Made by a program: the position numbers and the translations under genes. Of a DNA stretch of 24,626 nucleotides, positions 15,756-23,009 are shown in pieces. The stretch lies in NCBI GenBank assembly GCA_017577925.1, contig PKQU01000005.1, positions 1 through 24,626 on the forward strand, read 5' to 3'. The stretch is from Bacillota bacterium. Lineage in GTDB: Bacteria > Bacillota > Bacilli > Calditerricolales > Calditerricolaceae. Position 1 is the first letter of the stretch. Each line of letters begins with the position of its first letter. Below the pieces are notes generated by a model. It had not been told where the DNA came from and ran no database searches. It saw nothing but the letters and a program-made list of their open reading frames with translations.

Positions 15756-16586
15756 TTATTTCTTGCGGCGGCGAATGATGAACTTGTCGCTCGGGTTGTT
15801 CTTCTTGCGCGTCTTGTACCCCAGCGTCGGCTTACCCCACGGCGTAACCGGGTGCTTGCGACCGATCGGCGCCTTCCCTTCACCACCGCCGTGCGGGTGA
15901 TCGACCGGGTTCATCGCCGAACCGCGCACCGTCGGACGGCGACCAAGCCAGCGCGCGCGGCCCGCCTTACCGAGGGTGATGTTCTCGTGGTCGAGATTGC
16001 CCACCTGGCCGATGGTAGCGCGGCAATTCTTGTGGATCTTGCGGATCTCGCCGGAGGTGAGGCGCACAATGACATAGTCGCCGTCGTGGCCCACCACCTG
16101 CGCGGCCGCCCCCGCAGCGCGGGCCAGCTGACCACCCTTGCCCGGCTTCAGCTCAATGTTGTGGATAATCGTACCCACCGGGATCTTCTCCAGCGGCAGT
16201 GCGTTGCCCACCTTGATGTCGGCATCCGGTCCGGACATGATGGTGTCGCCCACCTTCAGCCCAACCGGATGGAGAATGTAACGCTTTTCACCGTCGCGGT
16301 AGTGAATCAGACAGATGCGCGCCGAACGGTTCGGGTCGTATTCGATTGTGGCCACTTTCCCGGGAATGCCGTCCTTGTCGCGCTTGAAGTCGATGATGCG
16401 GTACATTCGCTTGTGCCCGCCGCCACGATGACGCACGGTGATGCGGCCCTGATTGTTGCGGCCAGCGTGCTTCTTCAGCGGCACGAGCAGGGATTTTTCC
16501 GGCTTGTCCGTGGTGATCTCCTCAAAGGTGGACACCGTCATCTGCCGGATCCCCGGAGAGGTCGGCTTAAACTTCTTGATGCCCAT
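15756..16586 (-). CDS. rplB: 50S ribosomal protein L2
   Basis: L2 is needed for subunit association and supports the peptidyl-transferase centre. The 276 residues contain the RNA-binding stretch AGRNNQGRITVRHRGGGHKR (41-60). The near-invariant C-terminal group NPVDHPHGGGEG (226-237) includes H230, equivalent to the functionally important H229 of E. coli. The start at 16586 has AAGGAGGGAA upstream. It follows rplW by 32 nt. Confidence 0.98.
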   Translation of the reverse strand: MGIKKFKPTSPGIRQMTVSTFEEITTDKPEKSLLVPLKKHAGRNNQGRITVRHRGGGHKRMYRIIDFKRDKDGIPGKVATIEYDPNRSARICLIHYRDGEKRYILHPVGLKVGDTIMSGPDADIKVGNALPLEKIPVGTIIHNIELKPGKGGQLARAAGAAAQVVGHDGDYVIVRLTSGEIRKIHKNCRATIGQVGNLDHENITLGKAGRARWLGRRPTVRGSAMNPVDHPHGGGEGKAPIGRKHPVTPWGKPTLGYKTRKKNNPSDKFIIRRRKK

Positions 16587-16618
16587 CGCGCGTTCCCTCC
16601 TTCACGCGGCTCTGTCCC

Positions 16619-16909
16619 TTACGCGTTCTCGAAGATTTCGATCGGTTTGCTGTCCGGCGTGAGCGTCACGATCGCCTTCTTCCATTCTTTCGTGCGCCCG
16701 ACGAAGCGGCCAAAGCGGGTTTTCTTCGGCTTGACGCGCATCGTGTTCACTTTGGCCACCTTGACGCCGAAGATGGCCTCCACCGCCTTCTTGATCTCGA
16801 TCTTGTTAGCGTTCAGGTCCACTTCAAACACGTACTTTTTTTCGGCCATCAGGTCGGTGCTCTTTTCGGTAATGATCGGACGCTTGATGATGTCCCGCGG
16901 GTCCTTCAT
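16619..16909 (-). CDS. rplW: 50S ribosomal protein L23
   Basis: L23 sits at the tunnel exit and is the docking site for trigger factor and SRP. From ATG at 16909 (MKDPRDIIKRPIITEKS) it is 96 residues. A longer upstream reading is antifamily sequence lying inside rplD and was discarded. The central signature KYVFEVDLNANKIEIKKAVE and the tunnel-facing loop RVKPKKTRFGRFVGRTKEWKKA are present. The start overlaps the rplD stop by ATGA. Confidence 0.97.
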   Translation of the reverse strand: MKDPRDIIKRPIITEKSTDLMAEKKYVFEVDLNANKIEIKKAVEAIFGVKVAKVNTMRVKPKKTRFGRFVGRTKEWKKAIVTLTPDSKPIEIFENA

Positions 16910-17532
16910 TTGCCCAGCACCTCCTCCACTTTGGCCACCGCGTCCTGCGTCATGATCAGCTTGTCGTGGCGCAGCACGTCGAGCACGTTGATCTTGTGGG
17001 CCGCCAAGTACTTCACACCCGGAATGTTGCGCGCCGACAGCCACACCGTCTCGTCAAACTCGCCGCCGACCACAAGCGCCTTGCGGTCGACCTTCAGGTT
17101 CTTGAGCACGGCCACCATGTTCTTGGTCTTCGGCTTCTCAAAGGCCAGCTTGTCGAGGACGATCAGCTCGCCGTCACGCACCTTGGCCGACAGGGCCGAC
17201 TTCATCGCCAGCCGGCGCACCTTCTTCGGCAGCTTGAAGCCGTATTCGCGCGGCTTGGGCCCGTGCACCGTGCCGCCGCCCACCCATTGCGGCGCGCGAA
17301 TGCTCCCATGACGCGCACGACCGGTACCTTTTTGCCGCCACGGCTTGCGGCCACCGCCCCGCACCTCGCTGCGGGTTTTCGTGGAGTGGGTGCCGCTCCG
17401 CTCGGACGCCTGCTGCATGACGACATACTGGTGCAGCACGTGCACATGGGGCTCGATGCCGAACACGGCGTCGGAAAGCTCAATCTCGCCGATCTGGGTC
17501 CCTTCCATGTTGTACAGTGCGACTTTGGGCAT
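16906..17532 (-). CDS. rplD: 50S ribosomal protein L4
   Basis: L4 lines the exit tunnel and in E. coli also autoregulates the S10 operon; that control is not established for Bacilli. The 208 residues include the extended loop EVRGGGRKPWRQKGTGRARHGSIRAPQWVGGG (about 57-88), which reaches the tunnel wall. The globular C-terminus includes KINVLDVLRHDKLIMTQDAV. The start at 17532 has AAAGGAGGAT upstream. Its stop overlaps the rplW start. Confidence 0.98.
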   Translation of the reverse strand: MPKVALYNMEGTQIGEIELSDAVFGIEPHVHVLHQYVVMQQASERSGTHSTKTRSEVRGGGRKPWRQKGTGRARHGSIRAPQWVGGGTVHGPKPREYGFKLPKKVRRLAMKSALSAKVRDGELIVLDKLAFEKPKTKNMVAVLKNLKVDRKALVVGGEFDETVWLSARNIPGVKYLAAHKINVLDVLRHDKLIMTQDAVAKVEEVLGK

Positions 17533-17563
17533 GGGGGATCCTCCTTTCCGCGGTCGTTACCGC

Positions 17564-18202
17564 TTACTTCCCTTTCTTCACCGTGGACTTGATGACCAGG
17601 TAGCTGTTCACGATGCCCGGAACCGAACCCTTCACAAGAAGCAGGTTGCGCTCCGGATCCACCTTCACGATCTCCAGGTTCTGGATCGTCACCCGCTCGT
17701 TACCCATGCGCCCCGGCATCGTCTGGTTCTTGAAGATGCGGTTCGGCGCGATGGAACCCATCGAACCCGGACCACGGTGGTACTTCGAGCCGTGGGCCAT
17801 CGGACCGCGCGACTGGTTGTGCCGCTTGATGGCGCCGGTGAAGCCTTTCCCCTTCGAGGTGCCAACAACGTCAACCCGTTCACCCGGGGAGAAGATGTCC
17901 ACGCGCACTTCCTGCCCCACTTCGTACTTGCTCAGGTCGACGCCGCGGATCTCGCGGATAAACTTCTTCGGTGTCGTGCCCGCCTTCTGCGCATGGCCGA
18001 TCTCCGGCTTGTTGGCCCGCGACAGCTTCTTGTCTTCAAAACCGAGCTGGATGGCCTCGTAGCCGTCGTTTTCCTTGTCCTTCTTTTGCAACACAACGCA
18101 CGGACCCGCTTGGATGACCGTCACCGGGACCACGTTGCCGTCTTCCGTAAACACCTGCGTCATCCCGAGCTTCTTGCCCAGAATCCCTTTCACGTCCGCC
18201 AC
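17564..18202 (-). CDS. rplC: 50S ribosomal protein L3
   Basis: L3 is an early assembly protein whose long loop approaches the peptidyl-transferase centre. The 212 residues begin with the family start KGILGKKLGMTQVF. They contain the signature GKGFTGAIKRHNQSRGPMAHGSKYHRGPGSMG (about 119-150). The start is GTG at 18202 with AAGGAGGTGG upstream, 31 nt after rpsJ. Confidence 0.98.
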   Translation of the reverse strand: MADVKGILGKKLGMTQVFTEDGNVVPVTVIQAGPCVVLQKKDKENDGYEAIQLGFEDKKLSRANKPEIGHAQKAGTTPKKFIREIRGVDLSKYEVGQEVRVDIFSPGERVDVVGTSKGKGFTGAIKRHNQSRGPMAHGSKYHRGPGSMGSIAPNRIFKNQTMPGRMGNERVTIQNLEIVKVDPERNLLLVKGSVPGIVNSYLVIKSTVKKGK

Positions 18203-18233
18203 CTTCAGCCACCTCCTTGAATCGCCCGTCCCA

Positions 18234-18548
18234 TCAGAGCTTGATCTCGATGTCCACGCCCGACGGCAGGTCCAGGCGCATCAACGCGTCAACGGTTTGC
18301 GGCGTGGGATTGAGGATATCGATGAGGCGCTTGTGCGTGCGCATCTCGAACTGTTCGCGGGAATCCTTGTACTTGTGCGGCGCCCGCAGAATGGTGAACA
18401 CCGTACGCTCCGTCGGCAGCGGAATCGGCCCCGACACGCTCGCCCCGGAACGCTTCGCCGTTTCCACGATCTTTTCCGCCGACTGATCGAGAATGCGATG
18501 ATCGTACGCCTTCAGCCGAATGCGGATTTTTTGCTTCGCTTTTGCCAT
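18234..18548 (-). CDS. rpsJ: 30S ribosomal protein S10 (NusE)
   Basis: S10 is a head protein of the 30S subunit and, as NusE, joins NusB in antitermination and links NusG to ribosomes. The 104 residues include RIRLKAYDHRILDQSAEKIVETAKRSGA, the conserved loop REQFEMRTHKRLIDI and the end LDLPSGVDIEIKL. It begins two residues longer than the common MAKQKIRIRL form. The start at 18548 has AAGGAGGGG upstream. It is the first gene of the array and is preceded by its own promoter and a leader of about 137 nt. Confidence 0.98.
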   Translation of the reverse strand: MAKAKQKIRIRLKAYDHRILDQSAEKIVETAKRSGASVSGPIPLPTERTVFTILRAPHKYKDSREQFEMRTHKRLIDILNPTPQTVDALMRLDLPSGVDIEIKL

Positions 18549-18685
18549 GATGTGTCCCCTCCTTCATCGCCCAGTTTCCCGTTTTCGCCCCGCTCCACGG
18601 AAATTCCCCGACCACCCGTCATGGCAATGGGGCCGGGTGTGTCGGCAACCTTCCGCTTCATCGCCTACCCATCCCACGACCAACG
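18549..18685 (-). promoter_or_regulatory. 5' leader of the rpsJ operon
   Basis: About 137 nt lie between the predicted start of transcription and the rpsJ ATG, long for a ribosomal operon. Within it CACCCG (18639-18634 on the minus strand) can pair with CGGGTG (18618-18613) across a 15-nt loop. The run GGAAGGTTGCCGACACACCC lies at its upstream side. I have a vague recollection of a similar block upstream of rpsJ in other Bacilli but cannot verify it. No open frame of note is present. A regulatory role is inference. Confidence 0.35.
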
Positions 18686-18691
18686 TCCACT

Positions 18692-18721
18692 ATTATATCG
18701 CAAAGAAAAATGCCATTGCAA
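18692..18721 (-). promoter_or_regulatory. Sigma-A-type promoter for the S10-spc-alpha array
   Basis: On the minus strand TTGCAA (18721-18716) is separated by 18 nt from a perfect TATAAT (18697-18692), placing the transcript start near 18685. The -35 hexamer matches TTGACA at four positions. It is the only strong promoter-like sequence I see upstream of rpsJ. Its -35 lies within the terminator stem of the upstream gene. Confidence 0.75.
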
Positions 18722-18737
18722 GGAGAGACGCAATGGC
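18701..18737 (-). terminator. Intrinsic terminator of the CoA-transferase transcript
   Basis: On the minus strand GCCATTGC (18737-18730) pairs perfectly with GCAATGGC (18719-18712) around a 10-nt loop, and ATTTTTCTTT follows at 18711-18702. This is a convincing rho-independent terminator about 110 nt beyond the CoA-transferase stop. Its downstream arm contains the first bases of the rpsJ promoter -35 box, and its U-tract forms the promoter spacer. Confidence 0.75.
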
Positions 18738-18765
18738 CATGACGTTCATCGGAGATCTGTTTACC

Positions 18766-18781
18766 CCTGTAGGCCTACAGG
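18766..18781. repeat. Perfect 16-bp palindrome
   Basis: CCTGTAGGCCTACAGG is perfectly self-complementary and lies 64 nt after the CoA-transferase stop codon, between that gene and its terminator. No U-tract follows on either strand. It may be a protein-binding site, an mRNA 3' stem, or chance. The flanking stretch 18782-18844 is AT-rich at its left end and holds no gene I can support. Confidence 0.5.
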
Positions 18782-18844
18782 AATGTCCCATATATTTATT
18801 TTATTAGAAGGGAATTTGTCAGCCGGACGCACCCTGCGACTCCG

Positions 18845-20377
18845 TTACCGCCCGATCACCCCGATACCCGCGGCGGTGCGCATCGATCCGTTGCGTTCAT
18901 ATGCCAGATGAAAGCTGAACGCCTTTTCGAGGACGTGCGGCGTGTGGCCCCCGTGTTTTAATGCCTCGCGGTAGTATTCCATCAGCAACGGACGGTAGTC
19001 GGGATGCGCGCATCGTTCGATGATCAGCGGTGCCCGCTCGATCGGCGCGAGTCCCCGGAGATCGGCATACCCGTATTCCGTAACCAGAACATCAACGTCG
19101 TGTTCGGTGTGATCGACGTGGGAAACGAACGGAACAATGCGCGAGACCGCGCCCTTCTGCGCGATCGATTTGGTCACGAAGATCGCCAGACGGGCATTCC
19201 GGGCAAAGTCGCCAGACCCCCCGATCCCGTTCATCATCCGCGTACCCCGCACGTGCGTGGAATTGACGTTGCCGTAGATGTCGGCTTCCAGCGCCGTGTT
19301 AATCGAGATCAAGCCGAGCCGCCGGACGATCTCCGGATGATTGGAAATTTCTTGCGGACGTAAAAGCAAACGATTTCGATACGCATCGAAATCCCGAAAG
19401 ACTTCTTGCATCTTCTTCTCCGTCAGCGTAATGGCCGATGCCGAAGCGAACACAACTTTGCCCGCGTCGATGAGATCAAAGACAGCATCTTGGAGCACTT
19501 CAGAATAAAACTCAAGGTCGTGGAACTCCGAATGCATCAGCCCGTATAGCACCGCATTGGCTACCGAGCCGATGCCCGCCTGCAACGGCGCAAGGCGCGG
19601 TGTGAGCCGACCCGCGGCGACTTCGTTTCGCAAAAATTGAAGGATGTTTGCCGCAATTTGGTCTGTCACGGCATCGGGTGCAGTAATGGGAGAAGGCGAA
19701 TCGGGCTGATGGGTGAAGACCACCGCGACAATTTTGTCCGGATCCACCGGGATACCGGGCAACCCGATGCGATCGGACGGGTTGACGAGGGGAATCGGCT
19801 TCCGCGCGCCGCGTTCGCCGACTTCATACACGTCGTGAATGCCGTAAAGCGCCCGCGGCTGTGCAGTGTTAATCTCGAGAATCACATGTCGCGCCCGCTG
19901 GACGAAAAGCGACGTATTCCCCACCGACGTCGTCGGGATGACGAGGCCCTCCTCCGTAACGGCCAACGCCTCAACAATCGCCACATCAATCGGGGGGAGC
20001 ACGCCTTCGCGGATCCACTCGGCAGTATGGGACAAATGCTGATCGATGTAGAGAATTTCGCCGCGGTTTATCTTTTGCCGCATCACATCGTCGGACTGGT
20101 ACGGCAGACGCCGCCGCACGATGCCGGCTTCCGCCAGTACGCGATCCACGTCGGATCCGAGGGATGCCCCGGTGATGATGTTGAGTTTGAGCGGCTCCTG
20201 TTTCGCGCGGTTGGCCAACGCAAACGGCACCGCCTTGGGCTCTCCCGCACGCGTAAAACCGCTTAAGCCGACCGTCATTCCATCCTTAATCCACGAAGCC
20301 GCTTCTTCCGCCGTGGTAATGCGCGCATGAAGGCGGGAATCACCAAGAAGCGCTTTCATTTCCTCGTTTGCCAACAT
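18845..20377 (-). CDS. Class I CoA-transferase, acetyl-CoA hydrolase/succinyl-CoA:acetate CoA-transferase family
   Basis: The 510-residue protein belongs to the family of succinate/acetate and succinate/propionate CoA-transferases (AarC, ScpC, Cat1). These move CoA between acyl-CoA and free acid through a glutamyl-CoA thioester. The likely catalytic glutamate is E293 in YSEVLQD, almost the same position as E294 in AarC. Other landmarks are GNTSLF (153-158), QAGIGSVANAVL (267-278) and GIGGSGDFARNA (384-395). It is a cytoplasmic enzyme of acetate or propionate handling and could bypass succinyl-CoA synthetase in the TCA cycle. I chose ATG at 20377, preceded by GAAGGGGA; an ATG seven codons upstream lacks a site. 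The substrate pair cannot be fixed from sequence. It is probably controlled by the adjacent LytTR regulator. Confidence 0.9.
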   Translation of the reverse strand: MLANEEMKALLGDSRLHARITTAEEAASWIKDGMTVGLSGFTRAGEPKAVPFALANRAKQEPLKLNIITGASLGSDVDRVLAEAGIVRRRLPYQSDDVMRQKINRGEILYIDQHLSHTAEWIREGVLPPIDVAIVEALAVTEEGLVIPTTSVGNTSLFVQRARHVILEINTAQPRALYGIHDVYEVGERGARKPIPLVNPSDRIGLPGIPVDPDKIVAVVFTHQPDSPSPITAPDAVTDQIAANILQFLRNEVAAGRLTPRLAPLQAGIGSVANAVLYGLMHSEFHDLEFYSEVLQDAVFDLIDAGKVVFASASAITLTEKKMQEVFRDFDAYRNRLLLRPQEISNHPEIVRRLGLISINTALEADIYGNVNSTHVRGTRMMNGIGGSGDFARNARLAIFVTKSIAQKGAVSRIVPFVSHVDHTEHDVDVLVTEYGYADLRGLAPIERAPLIIERCAHPDYRPLLMEYYREALKHGGHTPHVLEKAFSFHLAYERNGSMRTAAGIGVIGR

Positions 20378-20396
20378 GCTATCCCCTTCCCCTTTC

Positions 20397-20426
20397 ATAT
20401 TGTCTTCAATTTCTTAACCTTAGCAA
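20397..20426 (-). promoter_or_regulatory. Candidate promoter of the CoA-transferase gene
   Basis: TTGCTA (20426-20421) and CAATAT (20402-20397) on the minus strand are 18 nt apart. The predicted transcript would start only about 13 nt before the ATG and clip the ribosome binding site, which weakens the call. The -10 region is imperfect, as often seen at activator-dependent promoters. Confidence 0.25.
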
Positions 20427-20455
20427 AGGAAGGGTGGGCCATCGATAGGTTTTGC

Positions 20456-20489
20456 ACCAAATGGCTATTTTTATACCCCAACGGTCATT
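20456..20489 (-). promoter_or_regulatory. Candidate LytTR operator: two direct repeats
   Basis: On the minus strand AATGACCGTTGGGG (20489-20476) and AATAGCCATTTGGT (20469-20456) agree at 9 of 14 positions with starts 20 nt apart, about two helical turns. LytTR-family regulators typically bind paired direct repeats of roughly 9 bp about two turns apart. The site lies between the LytTR gene and the CoA-transferase gene. The flanking inverted repeat GTTGGC/GCCAAC (20503-20508 and 20526-20531) is the other structure in this 177-nt gap. Confidence 0.4.
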
Positions 20490-20554
20490 TTTGCAACATG
20501 AGTTGGCTTCTGCACACAGGACCGCGCCAACCACCGGGAGCAGGGCTCGTGAAG

Positions 20555-21193
20555 CTAAAACCCAAGCCGCCGGCGCAACAGTGGCGCATACGATCGGCTC
20601 ACGTACAGACGCGAACCGTCAGACATCACGATCCGGAAGGTGGAATGCGAATCGGGATGGATTTCCGTGATCCGGTGCACGTTGACGATATACGCCCGAT
20701 GAATGCGGGCAAAACGATCGGGCGGAAGGGATTTTTCTAACGTCGAAAGCGGGGCCCGGTGAAGACCTTGAGCGCCGGTCGCTTGGATGAACGTCTTGCG
20801 GTTTTGCGCTTCTAAGTAAATGATGTCTTCCACGGCAATCGGGACCCAGCGTTCACGGTCCCATACGGTTAAGAACGAGGCAGTCGGCGGGAAAGGCGCC
20901 TGGGAAGCAAACGACTGGGGAAAAATAAGGGTAACCACGCCTTTCATACGTCCGGTCTCTTTAATCGGGACCGATAGGCCGAAATACGCGACACCAAACA
21001 GGCATTCATCTCGCCATTCGGCTACCTCACGTTCTAGGCGCAGCGCCTTATCGGTCACCGATCCGGGTTTGATCGGATCACCCGGACGGATTTTCAGGTC
21101 AATAAGCGGACTCGGTCGGTAGTACACATACCGTTGCGCGTCGGCAACCACGAGCGAAGGCGAGAACGTCAACCACGCGGCTCGCTCTTCCAT
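20555..21193 (-). CDS. One-component LytTR-family transcriptional regulator with PAS-like sensor region
   Basis: The C-terminal half (about 107-210) of this 212-residue protein is a LytTR DNA-binding domain. It shows VEDIIYLEAQNRKTFI (121-136), the hallmark FARIHRAYIVN (161-171) and the closing strand region LYVSRSYAPLLRRRL. There is no response-receiver domain. The N-terminal 95 residues contain VVADAQRYVYYRPSPLIDLKI, GDPIKPGSVTDKAL and CLFGVAYFGLSVPI, which recall the small PAS-like ligand domain found in some soluble chemoreceptor-like Bacillus proteins. The signal is therefore probably sensed directly. The start ATG at 21193 has AAGGTGAGGAG upstream; an earlier in-frame start is unsupported. 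It points toward the CoA-transferase gene 177 nt downstream, its likely target. Confidence 0.85.
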   Translation of the reverse strand: MEERAAWLTFSPSLVVADAQRYVYYRPSPLIDLKIRPGDPIKPGSVTDKALRLEREVAEWRDECLFGVAYFGLSVPIKETGRMKGVVTLIFPQSFASQAPFPPTASFLTVWDRERWVPIAVEDIIYLEAQNRKTFIQATGAQGLHRAPLSTLEKSLPPDRFARIHRAYIVNVHRITEIHPDSHSTFRIVMSDGSRLYVSRSYAPLLRRRLGF

Positions 21194-21271
21194 GTGCTCC
21201 TCACCTTCCTGCCCCGAATCTGTTCCGTTCACCCGCTGTCAGTCCTTCCGCAGTCAAACGCGAAGAAACCA

Positions 21272-21301
21272 TTGATGCAACAGCGGCACATCGCCGATAA
21301 T
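21272..21301 (+). promoter_or_regulatory. Candidate promoter for psuG
   Basis: TTGATG (21272-21277) and GATAAT (21296-21301) are 18 nt apart on the plus strand, with a predicted start near 21308 and a leader of about 95 nt. The -10 matches at five of six positions and the -35 at four. It lies in the 209-nt gap between the divergent LytTR and psuG genes, where I see no other gene. Confidence 0.4.
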
Positions 21302-21402
21302 CGGGGAAGGAGTCCTTTCAATCTCTCTCCCTTTCATTCTAGCCGAGGCAGGATTCGAATGGCTTGCTGATTTCGGCCCGTGGGTGCAGGAGGAATGATC
21401 CC

Positions 21403-22356
21403 ATGTCCGAACAATGGCTGGTCTTCTCCGACGAAGTGCAAGCGGCCCGCGAAGCCGGAAAACCGCTGGTCGCCTTGGAGTCCACCATTATCTCCCACGG
21501 CATGCCCTACCCGCAAAACCTGGAGACGGCCCACGCCATTGAGGACATCATCCGAGCACATGGAGCCGTGCCGGCAACCATTGCGATTGTCGACGGCAAG
21601 ATCAAGATCGGGCTCAGCACCAGCGAGTTAGAAGCGCTTTCCACGCGGTCCGACGTGCTCAAGGTGAGCCGGCGGGACATCCCCTACGCGCTAACCCAGC
21701 GCAAAATGGGGGCCACCACCGTCTCGGCCACCATGATCGCCGCTCGCCTCGCCGGCATTGCCGTTTTCGTCACCGGCGGCATTGGCGGCGTGCACCGCGA
21801 CGTGAACGAAACGCTGGACATCTCCGCCGACCTGACGGAGCTGGCCCAGACCAACGTAGCTGTCGTCTGCGCGGGAGCTAAGGCGATCCTCGACATCGGG
21901 CGGACCCTCGAATACCTCGAAACGCGGGGTGTTCCGGTGGTGGGGTACCAGACCGATGAATTCCCTGCCTTCTACACGCGCACCAGCGGCTTTCGGGTCG
22001 ACTACCGGCTCGATACGCCGCAGGAGGTGGCCGCGCTACTCAAGGCCAAGTGGGATCTGGGGCTCGCCGGCGGCGTGGTGGTGGCCAACCCCATCCCCGC
22101 CGAAGATGCCCTCGACGAGGCCGTCGTGCGGCGGGCCATCGACACGGCGCTGGCGGAAGCCAAGGCCCAGAACATCCGCGGCAAGGCCGTCACCCCGTTT
22201 CTGCTCCGCCGCGTGAAGGAGCTGACCGGCGGCGCCAGTCTCAAGGCCAACATCGCCCTGGTCCAGCACAACGCGCGGGTAGGGGCGGAAATCGCGGTGG
22301 CATACCAAGCCCTTTGCCGTTGTTTTCCCCCCAAGGCCAGGCAGACGACCAACTAG
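21403..22356 (+). CDS. psuG: Pseudouridine-5'-phosphate glycosidase PsuG
   Basis: PsuG reversibly cleaves pseudouridine 5'-phosphate to ribose 5-phosphate and uracil, the second step of pseudouridine breakdown from RNA turnover. The 317-residue protein shows the signature ALESTIISHGMPYPQN (24-39), with E26 a catalytic-site residue. GGIGGVHRDVNETLDISADL (125-144) and CAGAKAILD (157-165) follow; K160 is the likely Schiff-base lysine, equivalent to K166 of E. coli. The start ATG at 21403 has AGGAGG 9 nt upstream, better than an in-frame start 13 codons earlier. No pseudouridine kinase gene (psuK) is adjacent, so the kinase may be elsewhere. It is convergent with the DoxX gene. Confidence 0.95.
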   Translation: MSEQWLVFSDEVQAAREAGKPLVALESTIISHGMPYPQNLETAHAIEDIIRAHGAVPATIAIVDGKIKIGLSTSELEALSTRSDVLKVSRRDIPYALTQRKMGATTVSATMIAARLAGIAVFVTGGIGGVHRDVNETLDISADLTELAQTNVAVVCAGAKAILDIGRTLEYLETRGVPVVGYQTDEFPAFYTRTSGFRVDYRLDTPQEVAALLKAKWDLGLAGGVVVANPIPAEDALDEAVVRRAIDTALAEAKAQNIRGKAVTPFLLRRVKELTGGASLKANIALVQHNARVGAEIAVAYQALCRCFPPKARQTTN

Positions 22357-22450
22357 CTCCTGCCGTGCCGCACGGAGCCGAGAACGCCACGGGCTAGGGC
22401 AGCAAGCAGTGTAGGAAAACGTCCAACTTCCCCCTCAGGAGAAAGGATGC

Positions 22451-22957
22451 TCAGGCCCCCGCCGCCCCATTCCCGTGCTTGAAAAACGCGTTGCACATCC
22501 TTTTCATATACGGCGAAACAAAATAATCCAGACCGATTTTGCCGGCGTTTGCACCCGCCACAATGACGAAAATGCTCAGCAGAACCATTTGGGGGTTTAT
22601 GCTAGTGGTTCCGCTAAACAGAAAGGCAAAGTTCATGACCATTCCAAAGAAGATGGCCGCAGTTGTGAAGCACCCGAGGATCAACCCCAGGCCCACCAGG
22701 AACTCCCCCCATGGAACGAGGACGTTAAACAACTCGACATGGGGGATGGCAAACCCCTCTAGGAATTTGGCCCACCACATCGGGACGGCAGGATGCTCAC
22801 CGGTCGCTTTCGCCACCGCTCCACGCAAAAAGCCGCTCGCGTCAAATTCCCCTGTGATTTTCTCCCATCCTGCTGTGAGCCACGTATACCCCAGATATAA
22901 CCTCACGACCAATAGCAAATAACTGGCGACGAGACTTTCCCGTAAGAAACGGATCAT
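22451..22957 (-). CDS. DoxX-family membrane protein
   Basis: This 168-residue protein has four likely membrane helices (about 11-32, 76-94, 97-117 and 122-138). It shows the DoxX-like features RLYLGYTWLTAGWEKI (19-34) and VPWGEFLVGLGLILGCFTTAA (81-101). DoxX relatives include the small subunit of archaeal thiosulfate:quinone oxidoreductase and many uncharacterized respiratory-associated membrane proteins, so a redox-related role is plausible but not shown. The ATG at 22957 has GAGGGGGAGGG upstream. The C-terminus is basic and then Gly/Ala-rich. The upstream Fnr-like box suggests control by oxygen or redox state. Confidence 0.8.
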   Translation of the reverse strand: MIRFLRESLVASYLLLVVRLYLGYTWLTAGWEKITGEFDASGFLRGAVAKATGEHPAVPMWWAKFLEGFAIPHVELFNVLVPWGEFLVGLGLILGCFTTAAIFFGMVMNFAFLFSGTTSINPQMVLLSIFVIVAGANAGKIGLDYFVSPYMKRMCNAFFKHGNGAAGA

Positions 22958-23009
22958 GTTACCCTCCCCCTCGTCAACGTTTTGTAAAGTGATATTCCCT
23001 TCGCCTTTT

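Noticed and set aside
16910..17044. N-terminal extension of L23 inside rplD
   Set aside because: The added residues have no family match, and the ATG overlapping the rplD stop gives the standard L23 length.
18733..18807. A 24-codon plus-strand micro-ORF (MAMTFIGDLF...) preceded by AAGGAG
   Set aside because: The AAGGAG is the loop of the minus-strand terminator and the ATG lies in its stem. No plus-strand promoter is convincing, so the apparent start signal is explained otherwise.
20503..20531. Inverted repeat GTTGGC/GCCAAC after the LytTR gene as a terminator
   Set aside because: The 6-bp arms are 17 nt apart and no U-tract follows on the minus strand, so a terminator call is not supported.
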